From assembly GCA_903994455.1 (NCBI GenBank), contig CAJEXI010000010.1, positions 43,939 to 107,938 on the forward strand: a DNA stretch of 64,000 nucleotides, given 5' to 3'. Position 1 is the first letter of the stretch, and each line of letters begins with the position of its first letter. The notes below the pieces were generated by a model. It did no database searches and was not told where the DNA came from. It saw only the letters and a list, made by a program, of their open reading frames with translations. Made by a program: the position numbers and the translations under genes. The DNA comes from an uncultured Chlorobiaceae bacterium (lineage in GTDB: Bacteria; Bacteroidota; Chlorobiia; Chlorobiales; Chlorobiaceae). Shown here one piece after another: positions 46,631-56,509 of the stretch.

Positions 46631-47362
46631 ATGAAAAATATTCGAATTACGGTTGAATATGACGGAACATCTTTTGCGGGATGGCAAAGGCAGTCGGGCA
46701 GAATTGTAACTGTTCAGGGGGAGATTGAAGCGGCACTTGGCACGATTTTGCAGGAAAATATCTCTCTTGCTGCTGCCGGAAGAACCGACAAGGGTGTTCA
46801 TGCCAGAGAACAGACTGCAAACTTTGTTACGGTTTCGTCAATGGAGCCGTCCAGAATAGTGCATTCGCTCAATTCTCTGCTGCCCGATGCCATCAGGATC
46901 ACTAATCCAGTTGAAGTACCAAAGGATTTTCATGCCCGGCATAGCGCTAAAGAAAGGTATTATCGTTATTTTCTGATTGAGAAGCCTTCAGCAATTTATG
47001 GACGGTTTGCGGGGTGTTCTTATGGGGCGCTTGACCTTGTGATTATGCAGCAGATTGCCGCTTTACTGAAGGGAACCCATGACTTTTCTGCTTTTTCTAA
47101 GGAAAATCGGGATAATCCGGATCGGATCTGCCAGGTGAATGTTTGTGAATGGTATCGTGACCGCGGGTTTCTGGTTTTTCAGATTTCAGCGAACAGGTTT
47201 TTAAGGAGTATGGTACGCTATCTTGTTGATGCCATGATAGCTGCAGGAAAGGGGAGGCTTTCAGTTGAGGAGTTTGGTCGAATGCTTGAAACCGGAGTTA
47301 TGACGAGTCAACTGAATCCGGCATCACCAGGGGGACTTTTTCTTTGGAACGTGAAATACTGA
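46631..47362 (+). CDS. truA: tRNA pseudouridine synthase A
   Basis: The 243-residue protein forms pseudouridine at positions 38-40 of tRNA anticodon arms. YDGTSFAGWQRQ near the N-terminus, the catalytic Asp53 in GRTDKGVHA, and RYYRYFLIE plus FSAFSKE are family hallmarks. The length is normal. The divergent GH13 gene starts 121 bases away on the other strand. Confidence 0.95.
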   Translation: MKNIRITVEYDGTSFAGWQRQSGRIVTVQGEIEAALGTILQENISLAAAGRTDKGVHAREQTANFVTVSSMEPSRIVHSLNSLLPDAIRITNPVEVPKDFHARHSAKERYYRYFLIEKPSAIYGRFAGCSYGALDLVIMQQIAALLKGTHDFSAFSKENRDNPDRICQVNVCEWYRDRGFLVFQISANRFLRSMVRYLVDAMIAAGKGRLSVEEFGRMLETGVMTSQLNPASPGGLFLWNVKY

Positions 47363-47491
47363 TAAAATGAGAAACGGTTATTGCAATAGTGGAGAACTGT
47401 TTTTATGTTACTTCTGACAATTCAACAGGGATTTTTGCTGTCGCAGCATTGATCGTTTGGCGACTATTACATCTAAATCAAACTGCCGCTT

Positions 47492-49477
47492 GTGAAAATC
47501 AGCTTCTTTTATACCATGTTCAGGGTGTTGTTGTCGGCCCTTGTTTTTCAGTTTTTTGCTCTGCAAGTTTTTGCTGTGGATCCCTTGGCCGCAAATAACC
47601 GGGCACAGTTCAACAAATCATCCGTTTCCGATATTCTTGACAGCCTTGTGAATGCTACATACTTTAAGGATGAGCACTTTTCAATTTCCAAAGAGTCTGA
47701 AAAGTTCGGGTTTCCTTCCACTTTTGTGCCGCAGTACAGCGATTCGGTCTATACAGCAAGAATCGCCACGTTGAATCGTAAAACACCGCTCCATTTCGTC
47801 TACAATGCCCAGGTCAGGGGGTTTATAAGACTTTATGCTGTTGAAAGAAGAAGCATGACTGCCAAAATCCTCGGATTGAGCAAAGTCTATTTCCCGCTTT
47901 TTGAGGAAAAACTTGATGCCAACAATGTGCCTCTTGAGATGAAGTACCTTGCCATTGTTGAATCGGGACTTAATCCGACAGCGGTTTCTCCTGCAGGCGC
48001 AAAAGGGCTTTGGCAATTTATGTATGGAACGGGCAAAATGTATGGTTTGCAGTCCTCCTCCTTTCTTGATGAACGGTATGATCCCTACAAGGCTTCTGAT
48101 TCGGCAAGCAGGTATCTGAGGGATCTCTATAAAATTTATGGAGACTGGTTTCTTGTGCTTGCCGCATATAATTCTGGCCCGGGAAATGTTAACAAGGCTA
48201 TCCGCCGGGCTGGCGGGGTAAAGGACTACTGGGCAATATGGGATTACCTTCCTGCCGAAACGAGAGGCTACGTTCCCGCTTTTATTGCAGTTAACTATAT
48301 TATGAGCTATTATAGCGAGCATAATATTCGGCCGGTTGAACCGGGATTTTTGTACCAGGATATTGATACGTTGAGAACCTCCCGTCTTTTGTCGTTCGAG
48401 CAGATCAGTGGAACGATAGGAGTGCCAATGGCTGACCTTCAGTTCTTGAACCCCCAGTACAAGCTTGGTATTATCCCTGCTGCCGGCAATGTTGGTAATG
48501 TTATCAGGCTTCCGAAAAAATTTATTCCCCAGTTTCAGAAACGGGAACAGGAGATCTATGCGTACAAGTCTGCTAAAACTCTTGAACGTGAGGCGCTGTT
48601 TGCTCGTCTTGAAACTCTTCATGCCGGTTCAGGCCAGAGGTCTCGAGAGTCGGGCGCTGAAGGAAAAACACAGAAGATCCATATCGTCGAGCGGGGCGAA
48701 ACCCTGGGTTCCATTGCAAGGATCTATCGAACCTATATCAGCCAGCTCATCGCCTGGAACAGCCTGAAGGACTCTGATGTCACTCCCGGGCAGAAGCTTG
48801 TCGTTTTTGGGGGATCCGACAATGGTCTCTCTTCCCGGGCCAATGTTTCAAAACGAAGGGCAAAGAGAATGAAAGGAAGTCGCAGGTTGAAAACAGAGGT
48901 CATCGTCCAGAAAAAAGATATCGTTCAGTCGCAGCCTCTGCCCAAGCCTCAGTCGCAGACACAGCCTCTGGCCCAGGCAAAAGAAATCGTTGCTGAAAGG
49001 CTTGCCAAAACTGTTGAGCGTGATGAGCTGTTTGCTTTCGTCGAAAGTCATAAGGGGCGTAAAGCAGTATCCAGCCTTTCTCCAACGGTGTCGACTCTCG
49101 AAGCGGTATCCAGCGCGCCTCCAACTGCGCCGGTTCCTGAAGCAGTATCGAGCGCTCCTCCAACTGCGCCGGTTCCTGAAGCAGTATCGAGCGCTCCTCC
49201 AACTGTGCCGGTTCCTGAAGCAGCATCCAGCGTTCCTCCAGCCCTGCCCGATTCTGAAGGGCAATTATATATTACACACGTTGTTGTAGAGGGTGAAACC
49301 CTTAGCTCCATTGCTGCCAGGTATGGTACTACTGTGGGCCAGCTCACGGTGTTGAACAACCTGAAAGATTCTTTGATAACGCCGGGTCAAAAACTTATTG
49401 TATTGGTTTCTGACGGCAATGGAACTTCCGCCGGGGCAGTATCCGGAAAGGGAGATGTTTCAAAGCCGGTGCAGTAA
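47492..49477 (+). CDS. LysM lytic transglycosylase (MltD-like)
   Basis: The 661-residue protein starts at a GTG (KISFFYTMFRVLLSALVF) with a signal peptide ending near VFAVD. The transglycosylase SLT domain has AIVESGLNPTAVSPAGAKGL with catalytic Glu157, followed by LWQFM and ALAAYNSGPGN-type AAYNSGPGNVNKA. Two LysM peptidoglycan-binding modules lie near 395-440 and at the C-terminus (THVVVEGETLSSIAARYGTT). Between them is a Pro/Ala/Ser-rich linker with 13-residue repeats. It should cleave peptidoglycan glycan strands in the periplasm. Confidence 0.93.
   Translation: MKISFFYTMFRVLLSALVFQFFALQVFAVDPLAANNRAQFNKSSVSDILDSLVNATYFKDEHFSISKESEKFGFPSTFVPQYSDSVYTARIATLNRKTPLHFVYNAQVRGFIRLYAVERRSMTAKILGLSKVYFPLFEEKLDANNVPLEMKYLAIVESGLNPTAVSPAGAKGLWQFMYGTGKMYGLQSSSFLDERYDPYKASDSASRYLRDLYKIYGDWFLVLAAYNSGPGNVNKAIRRAGGVKDYWAIWDYLPAETRGYVPAFIAVNYIMSYYSEHNIRPVEPGFLYQDIDTLRTSRLLSFEQISGTIGVPMADLQFLNPQYKLGIIPAAGNVGNVIRLPKKFIPQFQKREQEIYAYKSAKTLEREALFARLETLHAGSGQRSRESGAEGKTQKIHIVERGETLGSIARIYRTYISQLIAWNSLKDSDVTPGQKLVVFGGSDNGLSSRANVSKRRAKRMKGSRRLKTEVIVQKKDIVQSQPLPKPQSQTQPLAQAKEIVAERLAKTVERDELFAFVESHKGRKAVSSLSPTVSTLEAVSSAPPTAPVPEAVSSAPPTAPVPEAVSSAPPTVPVPEAASSVPPALPDSEGQLYITHVVVEGETLSSIAARYGTTVGQLTVLNNLKDSLITPGQKLIVLVSDGNGTSAGAVSGKGDVSKPVQ
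49100..49240 (+). repeat. 39-bp tandem repeat in the LysM linker
   Basis: Three complete units and a partial fourth, each 39 bases, encode EAVSSAPPTAPVP with minor changes. The unit length keeps the frame, so copy number can vary without truncating the second LysM. Confidence 0.9.
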
Positions 49478-49639
49478 ACAGCAATTTTGGTGCAGTAATT
49501 GTTATTTCATGATATTCTATAAAGGATAATTTTCTTATCTTTAAGTTCACAGGTTTATGTTAGTCAACTGACGCAGAATAATTGTTGGCAGAAACCGCTG
49601 TAAGTTCAATAATTCTTTAAATGAGAAATCATTACACGT

Positions 49640-50827
49640 ATGCGTAATATCATTTTTACCGGAAAGGGTGGCGTTGGTAAAACCTCTATTGCTGCTGCAA
49701 CAGCGCTCAAGGCAGCAGATATGGGGTACAAAACCCTGATCATGTCTACCGATCCGGCACACAGTCTGGGTGACTCGCTTGATGTTCAGTTAGGGCCTTC
49801 ACCTGTGAAAGTTGCTGAAAATCTCTGGGGTCAGGAAGTAAGTGTCTTTGGTGATCTCAATCTGAACTGGGATGTTGTCAGGGAGCATTTTGCTCATTTG
49901 ATGGAAGCGCGCGGTATTGAAGGTGTTTATGCTGAAGAGATGGGAGTGCTGCCGGGTATGGAAGAGCTTTTTTCGCTCTCCTATATCAAACGTTATAATG
50001 AACAGAACGAATACGATCTTCTGGTTGTTGACTGTGCACCTACCGGCGAAACCCTTCGCCTGCTTTCCCTGCCTGAAACATTCGGATGGTTTATCAAGAT
50101 GATCCGCAATGTCGAAAAATTTATGGTCAAGCCTGTTATCAGGCCTCTTGCAAAAAAAGTCAACAAGATCAATGATTTTGTCGCTCCTGTGGAGGTTTAT
50201 GACAAGGTTGACAACCTCTTCTCTTCGACCGAAGGAATTATTGACCTGCTTGCAGACAGCTCCAAAACAACCATGCGTCTGGTCATGAACCCGGAAAAGA
50301 TGGTTATCAAGGAGTCCATGCGTGCCCTGACCTATCTTAATCTTTACGGTATTACCGTTGACAGGATTACCATTAACCGGGTCATGCCCGATCAGAGCCC
50401 TGATCCTTACTTCCAGAAATGGCGTGCTATTCAGCAGAAGTATATTGTGCAGATACAGGAAGCATTTGCTCCAATTCCTATTGTCGAAGTTCCATTGTTT
50501 GATGATGAAGTTGTCGGGCTGCCCATGCTCCGCAGGGTAGGTCAGAAAGTCTACGAAGACACGAATCCTCTTGACATATTTTTCAACGAAAATCCGATTG
50601 ATATCAAAAAGGTTTCAGACGGACACTACAAGGTGCGCGTCAGGTTGCCGTTTATGGAGCACATGGGGCTTGAACCAAAAATTCTCAAGCTCGGAGATGA
50701 CCTTACGATCCGAATCGGTGATTACCAGAAGATTGTTGCCTTGCCGATTTTCCTTGCAGGCATGGAGTCCACAGGTGCTTCCTATGAAGACAAGTGGCTC
50801 AGCATTGACTTCGCGAAATCCAAATAA
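49640..50827 (+). CDS. ArsA-family ATPase with C-terminal HSP20-like domain
   Basis: The 395-residue protein carries the deviant P-loop GKGGVGKTS (8-16), [10 protein letters not shown] (switch I region) and [14 protein letters not shown] (switch II), as in ArsA/GET3 ATPases. After about residue 310 a strand-rich end ([20 protein letters not shown]) fits the HSP20-like domain attached to many ArsA proteins of green sulfur bacteria and cyanobacteria. It has one ATPase half, not the fused pair of arsenite pumps. No arsenic genes are nearby; targeting of tail-anchored membrane proteins or another role is possible. Confidence 0.9.
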   Translation: MRNIIFTGKGGVGKTSIAAATALKAADMGYKTLIMSTDPAHSLGDSLDVQLGPSPVKVAENLWGQEVSVFGDLNLNWDVVREHFAHLMEARGIEGVYAEEMGVLPGMEELFSLSYIKRYNEQNEYDLLVVDCAPTGETLRLLSLPETFGWFIKMIRNVEKFMVKPVIRPLAKKVNKINDFVAPVEVYDKVDNLFSSTEGIIDLLADSSKTTMRLVMNPEKMVIKESMRALTYLNLYGITVDRITINRVMPDQSPDPYFQKWRAIQQKYIVQIQEAFAPIPIVEVPLFDDEVVGLPMLRRVGQKVYEDTNPLDIFFNENPIDIKKVSDGHYKVRVRLPFMEHMGLEPKILKLGDDLTIRIGDYQKIVALPIFLAGMESTGASYEDKWLSIDFAKSK

Positions 50828-50863
50828 TTTCGTGCTTGCGAGAGCGATCAACGTCATACAGAT

Positions 50864-50895
50864 AAAAAAACCTGCTCGTGAGGGCAGGTTTTTTT
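50864..50895. terminator. Terminator between ArsA gene and serA
   Basis: AAAAAACCTGC / GCAGGTTTTTTT with a short loop; an A-run on the left gives a T-run on the minus strand as well, so it can terminate both the ArsA-family gene and the converging serA. Confidence 0.88.
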
Positions 50896-50913
50896 ATTCT
50901 CATTTATAACTGT

Positions 50914-52494
50914 TCAGAGCGATACAAGATTGGCAATGCTGACGCCATTCACCTTTCTTATTTCATCAAGCAGCACTTTTGTCACTTCGCCATCGACAAC
51001 AATTGCTGTCATAGCGACCTTTTTCTCTTCATCCCTGGAAAGCGCCACGTAGGCGACATTCAGGTTGTGCTGTAACAAAAGCTGGGTGACATTGGCAATA
51101 ACACCAGGTTTATCGATGTTATTGTAGATGATAATGTTTCCTTCCGGCTTGAACTCCACGAGAAATTGGTCTATCATCACAATCCGTACCTCTTTGTCGC
51201 CAAAGACAGTTCCGCCAATCATCCGTTTCGTTGTGTCGCTTTCAAGTTCTATGCGGATCAGGTTGGTATAGTCCAGGTTTTCCTTTTCAAATTTCTGGTT
51301 CAGGCTGATACCGCACTCCTTTGCCATCGTGAATGCATTGATATAGTTGGTATCTTTTGACTGCCGGATATCCAGAAATCCCTTGAGAGCTGCTGCCGTG
51401 ATGACTTCATTGAACTTATGAAGGAATTCGCCGGAGGTCCTGATGGTCATCTTGTCTGCATTGACCGGTGCCATCTGTGCCAGGGTAGCGCCAAGTTTTT
51501 CGGCAAGGTTAAGATATGATCGTACGCCAGGTGCCTGTGCCAGTTCGACAGCCGAGGCATTGACGGCTCCTTCAAGTTTTCCTGTCTGTTTCCATGCAAC
51601 AATCTGTTCTGCGATCTGAACGGCGACCTTTTCCTGCGCTTCGTTGGTAGATGCGGCAATATGCGGGGTAGCAATAACCTGTTCGAGTTTCAGAAGCGGA
51701 TTGTCGGGGTTGACCGGTTCCGTCTCAAACACATCAAGCGCCACAGCAGCAACCTTGCCCGATGTGATAGCCTCAGCGAGATCAGTTTCATTAATAATTC
51801 CGCCCCTCGCGCAATTGACAATGATAACACCCTGTTTCATCAGGTCAAGAGTATCTTTTGCTATGAGATTACGGGTCGATTCGTTGAGTGAGGAGTGGAG
51901 GGTAATAAAATCAGCACGAATAAAATTTTCATGCAGGGGAAGAAGCTCGATGTTGAGCTGTGCGGCGAATTCGTCGGGAATCATCGGGTCATAGGCAATT
52001 GTTTTCATCCCGAATGCCTGCATGCGTGATGCTACTTCCCGCCCAATTTTTCCAAGGCCAATAATTGAGAGGGTTTTCCCTTCAAGCTCTACCCCTGTAA
52101 ATTTTTTCTTGTTCCAGTTGCCTTGTTTCAGGTCGGCGGTTGCCTGCGGAATGCGTCGTGCGGCAGAAAGCATCATGGCACAGGCATGTTCCGCTGCTGA
52201 AATCGTGTTACCCCCCGGCGTGTTCATCACGATAACACCTTTGCGGGTAGCAGATTCAAGGTCGATGTTGTCGACTCCGGCACCTGCTCTTCCGATAAGC
52301 TCAAGGTTCGTGCCGGACTCAAGGATTTCTCTGGTAACCTTGGTTGCGCTTCTGACGATCAGCGTGTCAAAGCTGCCGATGATCTCTTTGAGTTCCTCCT
52401 TGCTGATTTTCGGCTTTTCGGTAACTTCAAAACCGCTTTGTGCCAGGATTTGACCGCATTGAAGATCAACACCGTCAGTGATCAGTACTTTCAT
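50914..52494 (-). CDS. serA: D-3-phosphoglycerate dehydrogenase
   Basis: The 526-residue enzyme catalyses the first step of serine synthesis. Catalytic and NAD motifs: GRAGAGVDNID, GLGKIGREVASRM (Rossmann), NCARGGIINETDL and ATPHIAASTNEAQ, where the His and Glu/Arg dyad sit. After the catalytic part come an intervening domain (about 315-450) and a C-terminal ACT domain (IIIYNNIDKPGVIANVTQLL) that binds serine in feedback-regulated relatives. This is the long, mycobacterial/plant-type SerA. It converges with the ArsA gene. Confidence 0.96.
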   Translation of the reverse strand: MKVLITDGVDLQCGQILAQSGFEVTEKPKISKEELKEIIGSFDTLIVRSATKVTREILESGTNLELIGRAGAGVDNIDLESATRKGVIVMNTPGGNTISAAEHACAMMLSAARRIPQATADLKQGNWNKKKFTGVELEGKTLSIIGLGKIGREVASRMQAFGMKTIAYDPMIPDEFAAQLNIELLPLHENFIRADFITLHSSLNESTRNLIAKDTLDLMKQGVIIVNCARGGIINETDLAEAITSGKVAAVALDVFETEPVNPDNPLLKLEQVIATPHIAASTNEAQEKVAVQIAEQIVAWKQTGKLEGAVNASAVELAQAPGVRSYLNLAEKLGATLAQMAPVNADKMTIRTSGEFLHKFNEVITAAALKGFLDIRQSKDTNYINAFTMAKECGISLNQKFEKENLDYTNLIRIELESDTTKRMIGGTVFGDKEVRIVMIDQFLVEFKPEGNIIIYNNIDKPGVIANVTQLLLQHNLNVAYVALSRDEEKKVAMTAIVVDGEVTKVLLDEIRKVNGVSIANLVSL

Positions 52495-52733
52495 GTTAAC
52501 GTATCTGGTTATTGATTGGCCGGAATTTTATAAATAACTGCTAATATACAGAAAATTTGTTGCCCCATCTCCTTTGGACTTCGGAATCGTCGTTCAGGAA
52601 TTTATAAGCGCCTCTGCTCATTATGTTACAAGTTAGTTTTTTATCTTCCCCCTTTTAAATTGTAGCTCGTTCGGGGTAAATCATCTGAAACCCTGTTTCG
52701 GGAAAAAAGGTCAAAAGAAGTGAAAATTTAATA

Positions 52734-52754
52734 CCTCGAAGCTTTGCTGCGAGG
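52734..52754 (+). promoter_or_regulatory. Small hairpin in the aroG leader
   Basis: CCTCG / CGAGG with an inner AGC / GCT pair around TTT, ending about 38 bases before the DAHP synthase ATG. It lacks a proper T-run, so it is a possible leader structure rather than a terminator. The 298-base gap between serA and this gene holds no other feature. Confidence 0.3.
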
Positions 52755-52792
52755 AATCTTTATTTATGAGTTACTAGTTAGTTGCAAAACGG

Positions 52793-53845
52793 ATGGAACC
52801 ATTACATGATTTAAGAGTTTCACGAATTATTCGTCTCCCCTCGCCAAGGGCGCTCAAGGAGATGCTGCCCGTCAATGACGGGGTAGCAAGTACGGTGACG
52901 ATGGGACGTCGTGAAGTTGAACGTATCTTGACTGGCAAGGATGCAAGATTGCTGGTTATTGTCGGGCCCTGTTCGATACACGATGTCGATGCTGCCCGTG
53001 AGTATGCCGAAAAACTCGCAGTATTGCGCGTTGAACTTCAGCCGGCTCTCTGCATCATGATGCGGGTCTACTTTGAAAAACCGCGCACAACTATCGGATG
53101 GAAAGGGTTTATCAATGATCCGCATCTTGATGATACTTATGATATTGAGCATGGACTTTTCCATGCCAGAAAGCTTCTGCTTGAAATCAATGAAATGGGG
53201 TTGCCGGCAGCAACAGAATTTCTTGATCCCATAACGCCCCAGTATGTCGCCGATGCGGTGAGCTGGGCAGCAATCGGAGCAAGGACTATTGAGTCACAGA
53301 CTCACCGGCAGATGGCAAGCGGTCTTTCAATGCCTGTAGGATTCAAGAACTCGACGGATGGTCGTCTCAACGTCGCCGTCGATGCCATCCGTTCGGCAAT
53401 GCATCCGCACAGCTTTCTCGGTATCGACCAGGAAGGGCACAGCAGCGTGATTACAACAAAAGGCAACCCGTTTGGCCATCTTGTGCTGCGTGGCGGCGAA
53501 AAGCCGAATTATGATGCCGAAAGTATTGCACATGCCGAGTCATGGATTGGAAAGACGGGTTTGGAGCAGTCGCTTCTGGTCGACTGCAGTCATGCCAATT
53601 CAGGGAAAAAACACCAGCGTCAGTTGACGGTCTGGGAAAACATTCTCAAACAGAAAATTGAGGGCAATAAAAGCATTGTTGGGGTCATGATAGAAAGCAA
53701 TCTTTTTTGCGGCAATCAGCCTTTTCCGGAGGATCCCGAGAAGCTCAGGTACGGGGTTTCGATAACCGACGAGTGTCTTTCATGGGAAGAGACCGAACGT
53801 ATATTGCGTGAAGGCGCAGAGGTTATGCATAAGCTTGATCGATAA
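52793..53845 (+). CDS. Class I 3-deoxy-D-arabino-heptulosonate-7-phosphate synthase
   Basis: The 350-residue product catalyses the first step of the shikimate pathway. It is of the AroF/G/H (type I-alpha) type: [10 protein letters not shown] with the metal-binding Cys, [15 protein letters not shown] (PEP-binding Arg/Lys), [24 protein letters not shown], and DCSHANSGK with the metal-binding His/Asp. Which aromatic amino acid inhibits it cannot be told from sequence. Confidence 0.95.
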   Translation: MEPLHDLRVSRIIRLPSPRALKEMLPVNDGVASTVTMGRREVERILTGKDARLLVIVGPCSIHDVDAAREYAEKLAVLRVELQPALCIMMRVYFEKPRTTIGWKGFINDPHLDDTYDIEHGLFHARKLLLEINEMGLPAATEFLDPITPQYVADAVSWAAIGARTIESQTHRQMASGLSMPVGFKNSTDGRLNVAVDAIRSAMHPHSFLGIDQEGHSSVITTKGNPFGHLVLRGGEKPNYDAESIAHAESWIGKTGLEQSLLVDCSHANSGKKHQRQLTVWENILKQKIEGNKSIVGVMIESNLFCGNQPFPEDPEKLRYGVSITDECLSWEETERILREGAEVMHKLDR

Positions 53846-53879
53846 AATTGTTATCACGAACATTTGTTGGAGGGATTGT

Positions 53880-55013
53880 ATGGCAATAGAGATCCGGCAA
53901 GTCCGGAATAAAAAAGAGAAGAAGCAGTTTATCACCTTTGCCTGGCAGATATACCGCAAGGATCCTGAGCTGGACAAAAACTGGGTGCCGCCGGTTATTG
54001 ATGATTATATGAAAACACTTGATACGGCAGTTTTTCCCTTGTATGAACATGCCGACCTTGCTCTGTTTACGGCATGGAAAGATGGTGTTATGGCAGGCAC
54101 TATTGCGGCAATAGAAAATCGCAGGCACAATGCCTTTCATGCCGACAAGGTCGGGTTCTGGGGCTTTTTTGAATGTGTTAACGATCAAAGTGTAGCCAAT
54201 GCCCTGTTTGATGCCGCCAAAGAGTGGCTCAAAAAGAAGGGCCTCACGACCATGCGGGGCCCGATCAGTCCCTCCATGAACGATCAGTGCGGTATGCTCA
54301 CCAAAGGCTATGACAGTCCACCGGTTTTTCTCATGCTTTATAACCCGCCATACTACAATGACCTTGTCCTGAACTACGGCCACCATATTGGTCAGGAACT
54401 GCTTGCCTGGTACATTGACCAGAAAATTATCGATATCGAACGTCTTCGCCGTATTGCGGAGCACGTCAAAAAAAGGGAAGGGCTGACGGTACGGATTATG
54501 AATATGAAGGATTTTGATGGGGAAATTGAGCGTATACGGGATATCTACAACAAGGCATGGGAAAAAAACTGGGGCTTTGTTCCCATGACCAACAAGGAGT
54601 TTGATTTTCTTGCAAAAAGCCTTAAACCTCTTGCAAATCCGCATTATATCTACTTTGTCGAGGATCGCAACAAGCGCACGGTAGGTTTTTCACTCTCCCT
54701 TCCCGATGTCAACCAGGCGTTGAAACATGTCAATGGCAATCCTTTTTCACCCGTCGGACTGCTGAAATATCTCTGGTACAGCCGAAAAATTTCAATGGTA
54801 CGCACCATAACCATGGGAGTGCTGCCCGAATACCGCAACAAGGGGGTCGACAGTATTCTTAATACCGAAATTGCCGATTATGGGGGCAGGCACGGGGTTT
54901 TTGCTTCTGAAATGAGCTGGGTGCTTAAAGCAAATGAAGCAATGAGCAAGCTTGCCAAAGTAATCGGAGGAACACCTTACAAAGAGTATGTTATTTATGA
55001 GGCTGATCTGTAA
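53880..55013 (+). CDS. GNAT-like N-acetyltransferase family protein
   Basis: The start at 53880 is chosen because GGAGG precedes the ATG (MAIEIRQVRNKKEKKQF) at good spacing; the frame itself stays open upstream into aroG. The 377-residue product has two GNAT-like halves; VRTITMGVLPEYRNKGVDSIL resembles the acetyl-CoA-binding motif A (V.P.yR.kGv...L). Characterised relatives are few and the substrate is unknown. It lies 34 bases after the DAHP synthase gene and may be co-transcribed. Confidence 0.78.
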   Translation: MAIEIRQVRNKKEKKQFITFAWQIYRKDPELDKNWVPPVIDDYMKTLDTAVFPLYEHADLALFTAWKDGVMAGTIAAIENRRHNAFHADKVGFWGFFECVNDQSVANALFDAAKEWLKKKGLTTMRGPISPSMNDQCGMLTKGYDSPPVFLMLYNPPYYNDLVLNYGHHIGQELLAWYIDQKIIDIERLRRIAEHVKKREGLTVRIMNMKDFDGEIERIRDIYNKAWEKNWGFVPMTNKEFDFLAKSLKPLANPHYIYFVEDRNKRTVGFSLSLPDVNQALKHVNGNPFSPVGLLKYLWYSRKISMVRTITMGVLPEYRNKGVDSILNTEIADYGGRHGVFASEMSWVLKANEAMSKLAKVIGGTPYKEYVIYEADL

Positions 55014-55024
55014 CCCGCAGGATC

Positions 55025-55057
55025 AAAAAAAGGAGACTGTTTTTTACGCAGTCTCCT
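55025..55057. terminator. Bidirectional terminator before the porin gene end
   Basis: AGGAGACTG / CAGTCTCCT; the A-run at 55025-55030 becomes a T-run on the minus strand, so the strong direction is for the leftward porin gene. Confidence 0.85.
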
Positions 55058-55113
55058 TGATATCCTGATAGCTCAGGGCGGAGTCCCGGAACATCAGGAT
55101 GTTTCTGCACGGA

Positions 55114-55824
55114 TCAGAACGATGCCATAAAGACAAGGGTTGACTTTTCGGTGTCAGGGTTATAGAAATAGGATGCGGTATAGCGATCTCTTGAAACCGA
55201 TATGCCAGTGTTGACGAGGGCAATATTATCGCCTTCTTTGTCACCATAGAAATCTTCATTGCCCAGGGCAACAACACCTTTTGCGCTATAGCCGTCTTTC
55301 TCGTAAAACTTGTAGTTTGCTTCGCAATATTTTGCATTTTTGGCACCGTTCTCTTCTGACCCTGCAAAATTAATGGCGGCAAACAAGCTGAGATTATCTT
55401 TTGCATAGGAAACGCTTGCCTCAATAACGTTGGAGCTGTTTTTGCTGAAATCAAACGCTCTCGGGTTTGGATCAAGGGTCGTGTCTGCTATATAATAATC
55501 AGTCAAGGTCAAACCGAAGGGTCCAATCGGCACTGTTGCATAGAGGTCTATCTCTTGATAACGATATTTGCTACGAGAAGGAGTCGAACTTGTGGTGTTG
55601 TCGCTTAGTGCGTAAGAACCCCATGCACCAATAACAACACCGCTACCCGCAAACGTGTAAGAGAGTGCTGGCTGAATTGCCGGTGAATCACCCAAATCTC
55701 CACCTCTCCATACGTAGCTGCTGACCACATCAGCACCGGCTTTAAATCCTTCAGCCTGGGCGGTGCCGCTCAATCCGGCAAAAAGAGCTACAGCGAGGCT
55801 TAATAGTTTTGCTGTTTTTTTCAT
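55114..55824 (-). CDS. TorF-family putative porin
   Basis: The start at 55824 (MKKTAKLLSLAVALFAGLSG) gives a typical signal peptide cleaved after AQA; a longer frame starts 25 codons upstream but lacks this logic. The mature protein of about 215 residues has alternating beta strands, VVSSYVWRGGDLGDSPAIQP near the N-terminus (TorF family hallmark), YQEIDLYATVP and an aromatic C-terminal strand ending in Phe (VFMASF), as expected of an outer-membrane beta barrel. The substrate is unknown. Confidence 0.85.
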   Translation of the reverse strand: MKKTAKLLSLAVALFAGLSGTAQAEGFKAGADVVSSYVWRGGDLGDSPAIQPALSYTFAGSGVVIGAWGSYALSDNTTSSTPSRSKYRYQEIDLYATVPIGPFGLTLTDYYIADTTLDPNPRAFDFSKNSSNVIEASVSYAKDNLSLFAAINFAGSEENGAKNAKYCEANYKFYEKDGYSAKGVVALGNEDFYGDKEGDNIALVNTGISVSRDRYTASYFYNPDTEKSTLVFMASF

Positions 55825-56043
55825 TGTTTCTCTACTTTTTTGTTTTGTATGGGCTGTAAAAAACAATTTTAATATACTATGGTTAATAACTTTATTCAAT
55901 AATCTTAAGAAATTAATTTTATTGACTGTTTTTTATTAAAAAATCAGGTTTATTTGCCTTTTTTCCTCGCTTGTTGGGGACTTTTTTTCGATGAGTCCAT
56001 TCAAAAGGATATCATGAGGCCATGATAACATGAGCGCTGTCAC

Positions 56044-56451
56044 ATGAAACAAGCCGATATTGTACTGCCGGGAAAATATTCTGAATATGGGTTTTTACAA
56101 GACTTTATCACATCATTTGCAGAGAGTGAGGGGTATAGCGAGCAGTTTATTGAAGAGCTTCAGTTGACTTTGAAAGAGGCTTTTGTCAATGCCATCAGGC
56201 ATGGAAACAAGGAGCAGAGTGATCTGACGGTATCTATTCGATTCATTGCAGAAGAGAGCTGCCTTTGCGTTTCTGTCAAAGATTGCGGAAAAGGGTTTAA
56301 TCCTGATGCATTACCCAACCCTGTCAAGCAACAGAATCTTTTCAAATTATCCGGTAGGGGGATTTATATTATCCGGAGTATTGCCGAAATAATCACTTCA
56401 GGGGATGATCCGGATGGTTCTGTCCTTACGTTGCGTTATATTCCGCATTGA
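56044..56451 (+). CDS. RsbW-like serine kinase / anti-sigma factor
   Basis: The 135-residue protein is a GHKL ATPase of the RsbW/SpoIIAB group: N-box ELQLTLKEAFVNAIRHGN, G1 box VKDCGKGFNP and G2 GRGIYIIRSI. Such kinases bind sigma factors or phosphorylate STAS proteins. A STAS protein is encoded at 39588-40163; that pairing is possible but not shown. It has a separate upstream region after the porin. Confidence 0.88.
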   Translation: MKQADIVLPGKYSEYGFLQDFITSFAESEGYSEQFIEELQLTLKEAFVNAIRHGNKEQSDLTVSIRFIAEESCLCVSVKDCGKGFNPDALPNPVKQQNLFKLSGRGIYIIRSIAEIITSGDDPDGSVLTLRYIPH

Positions 56452-56509
56452 CATCTTATTCAGGAGCATTATTCACGTTCAGCTTAACACTCTAACGAGG
56501 TAACATATC

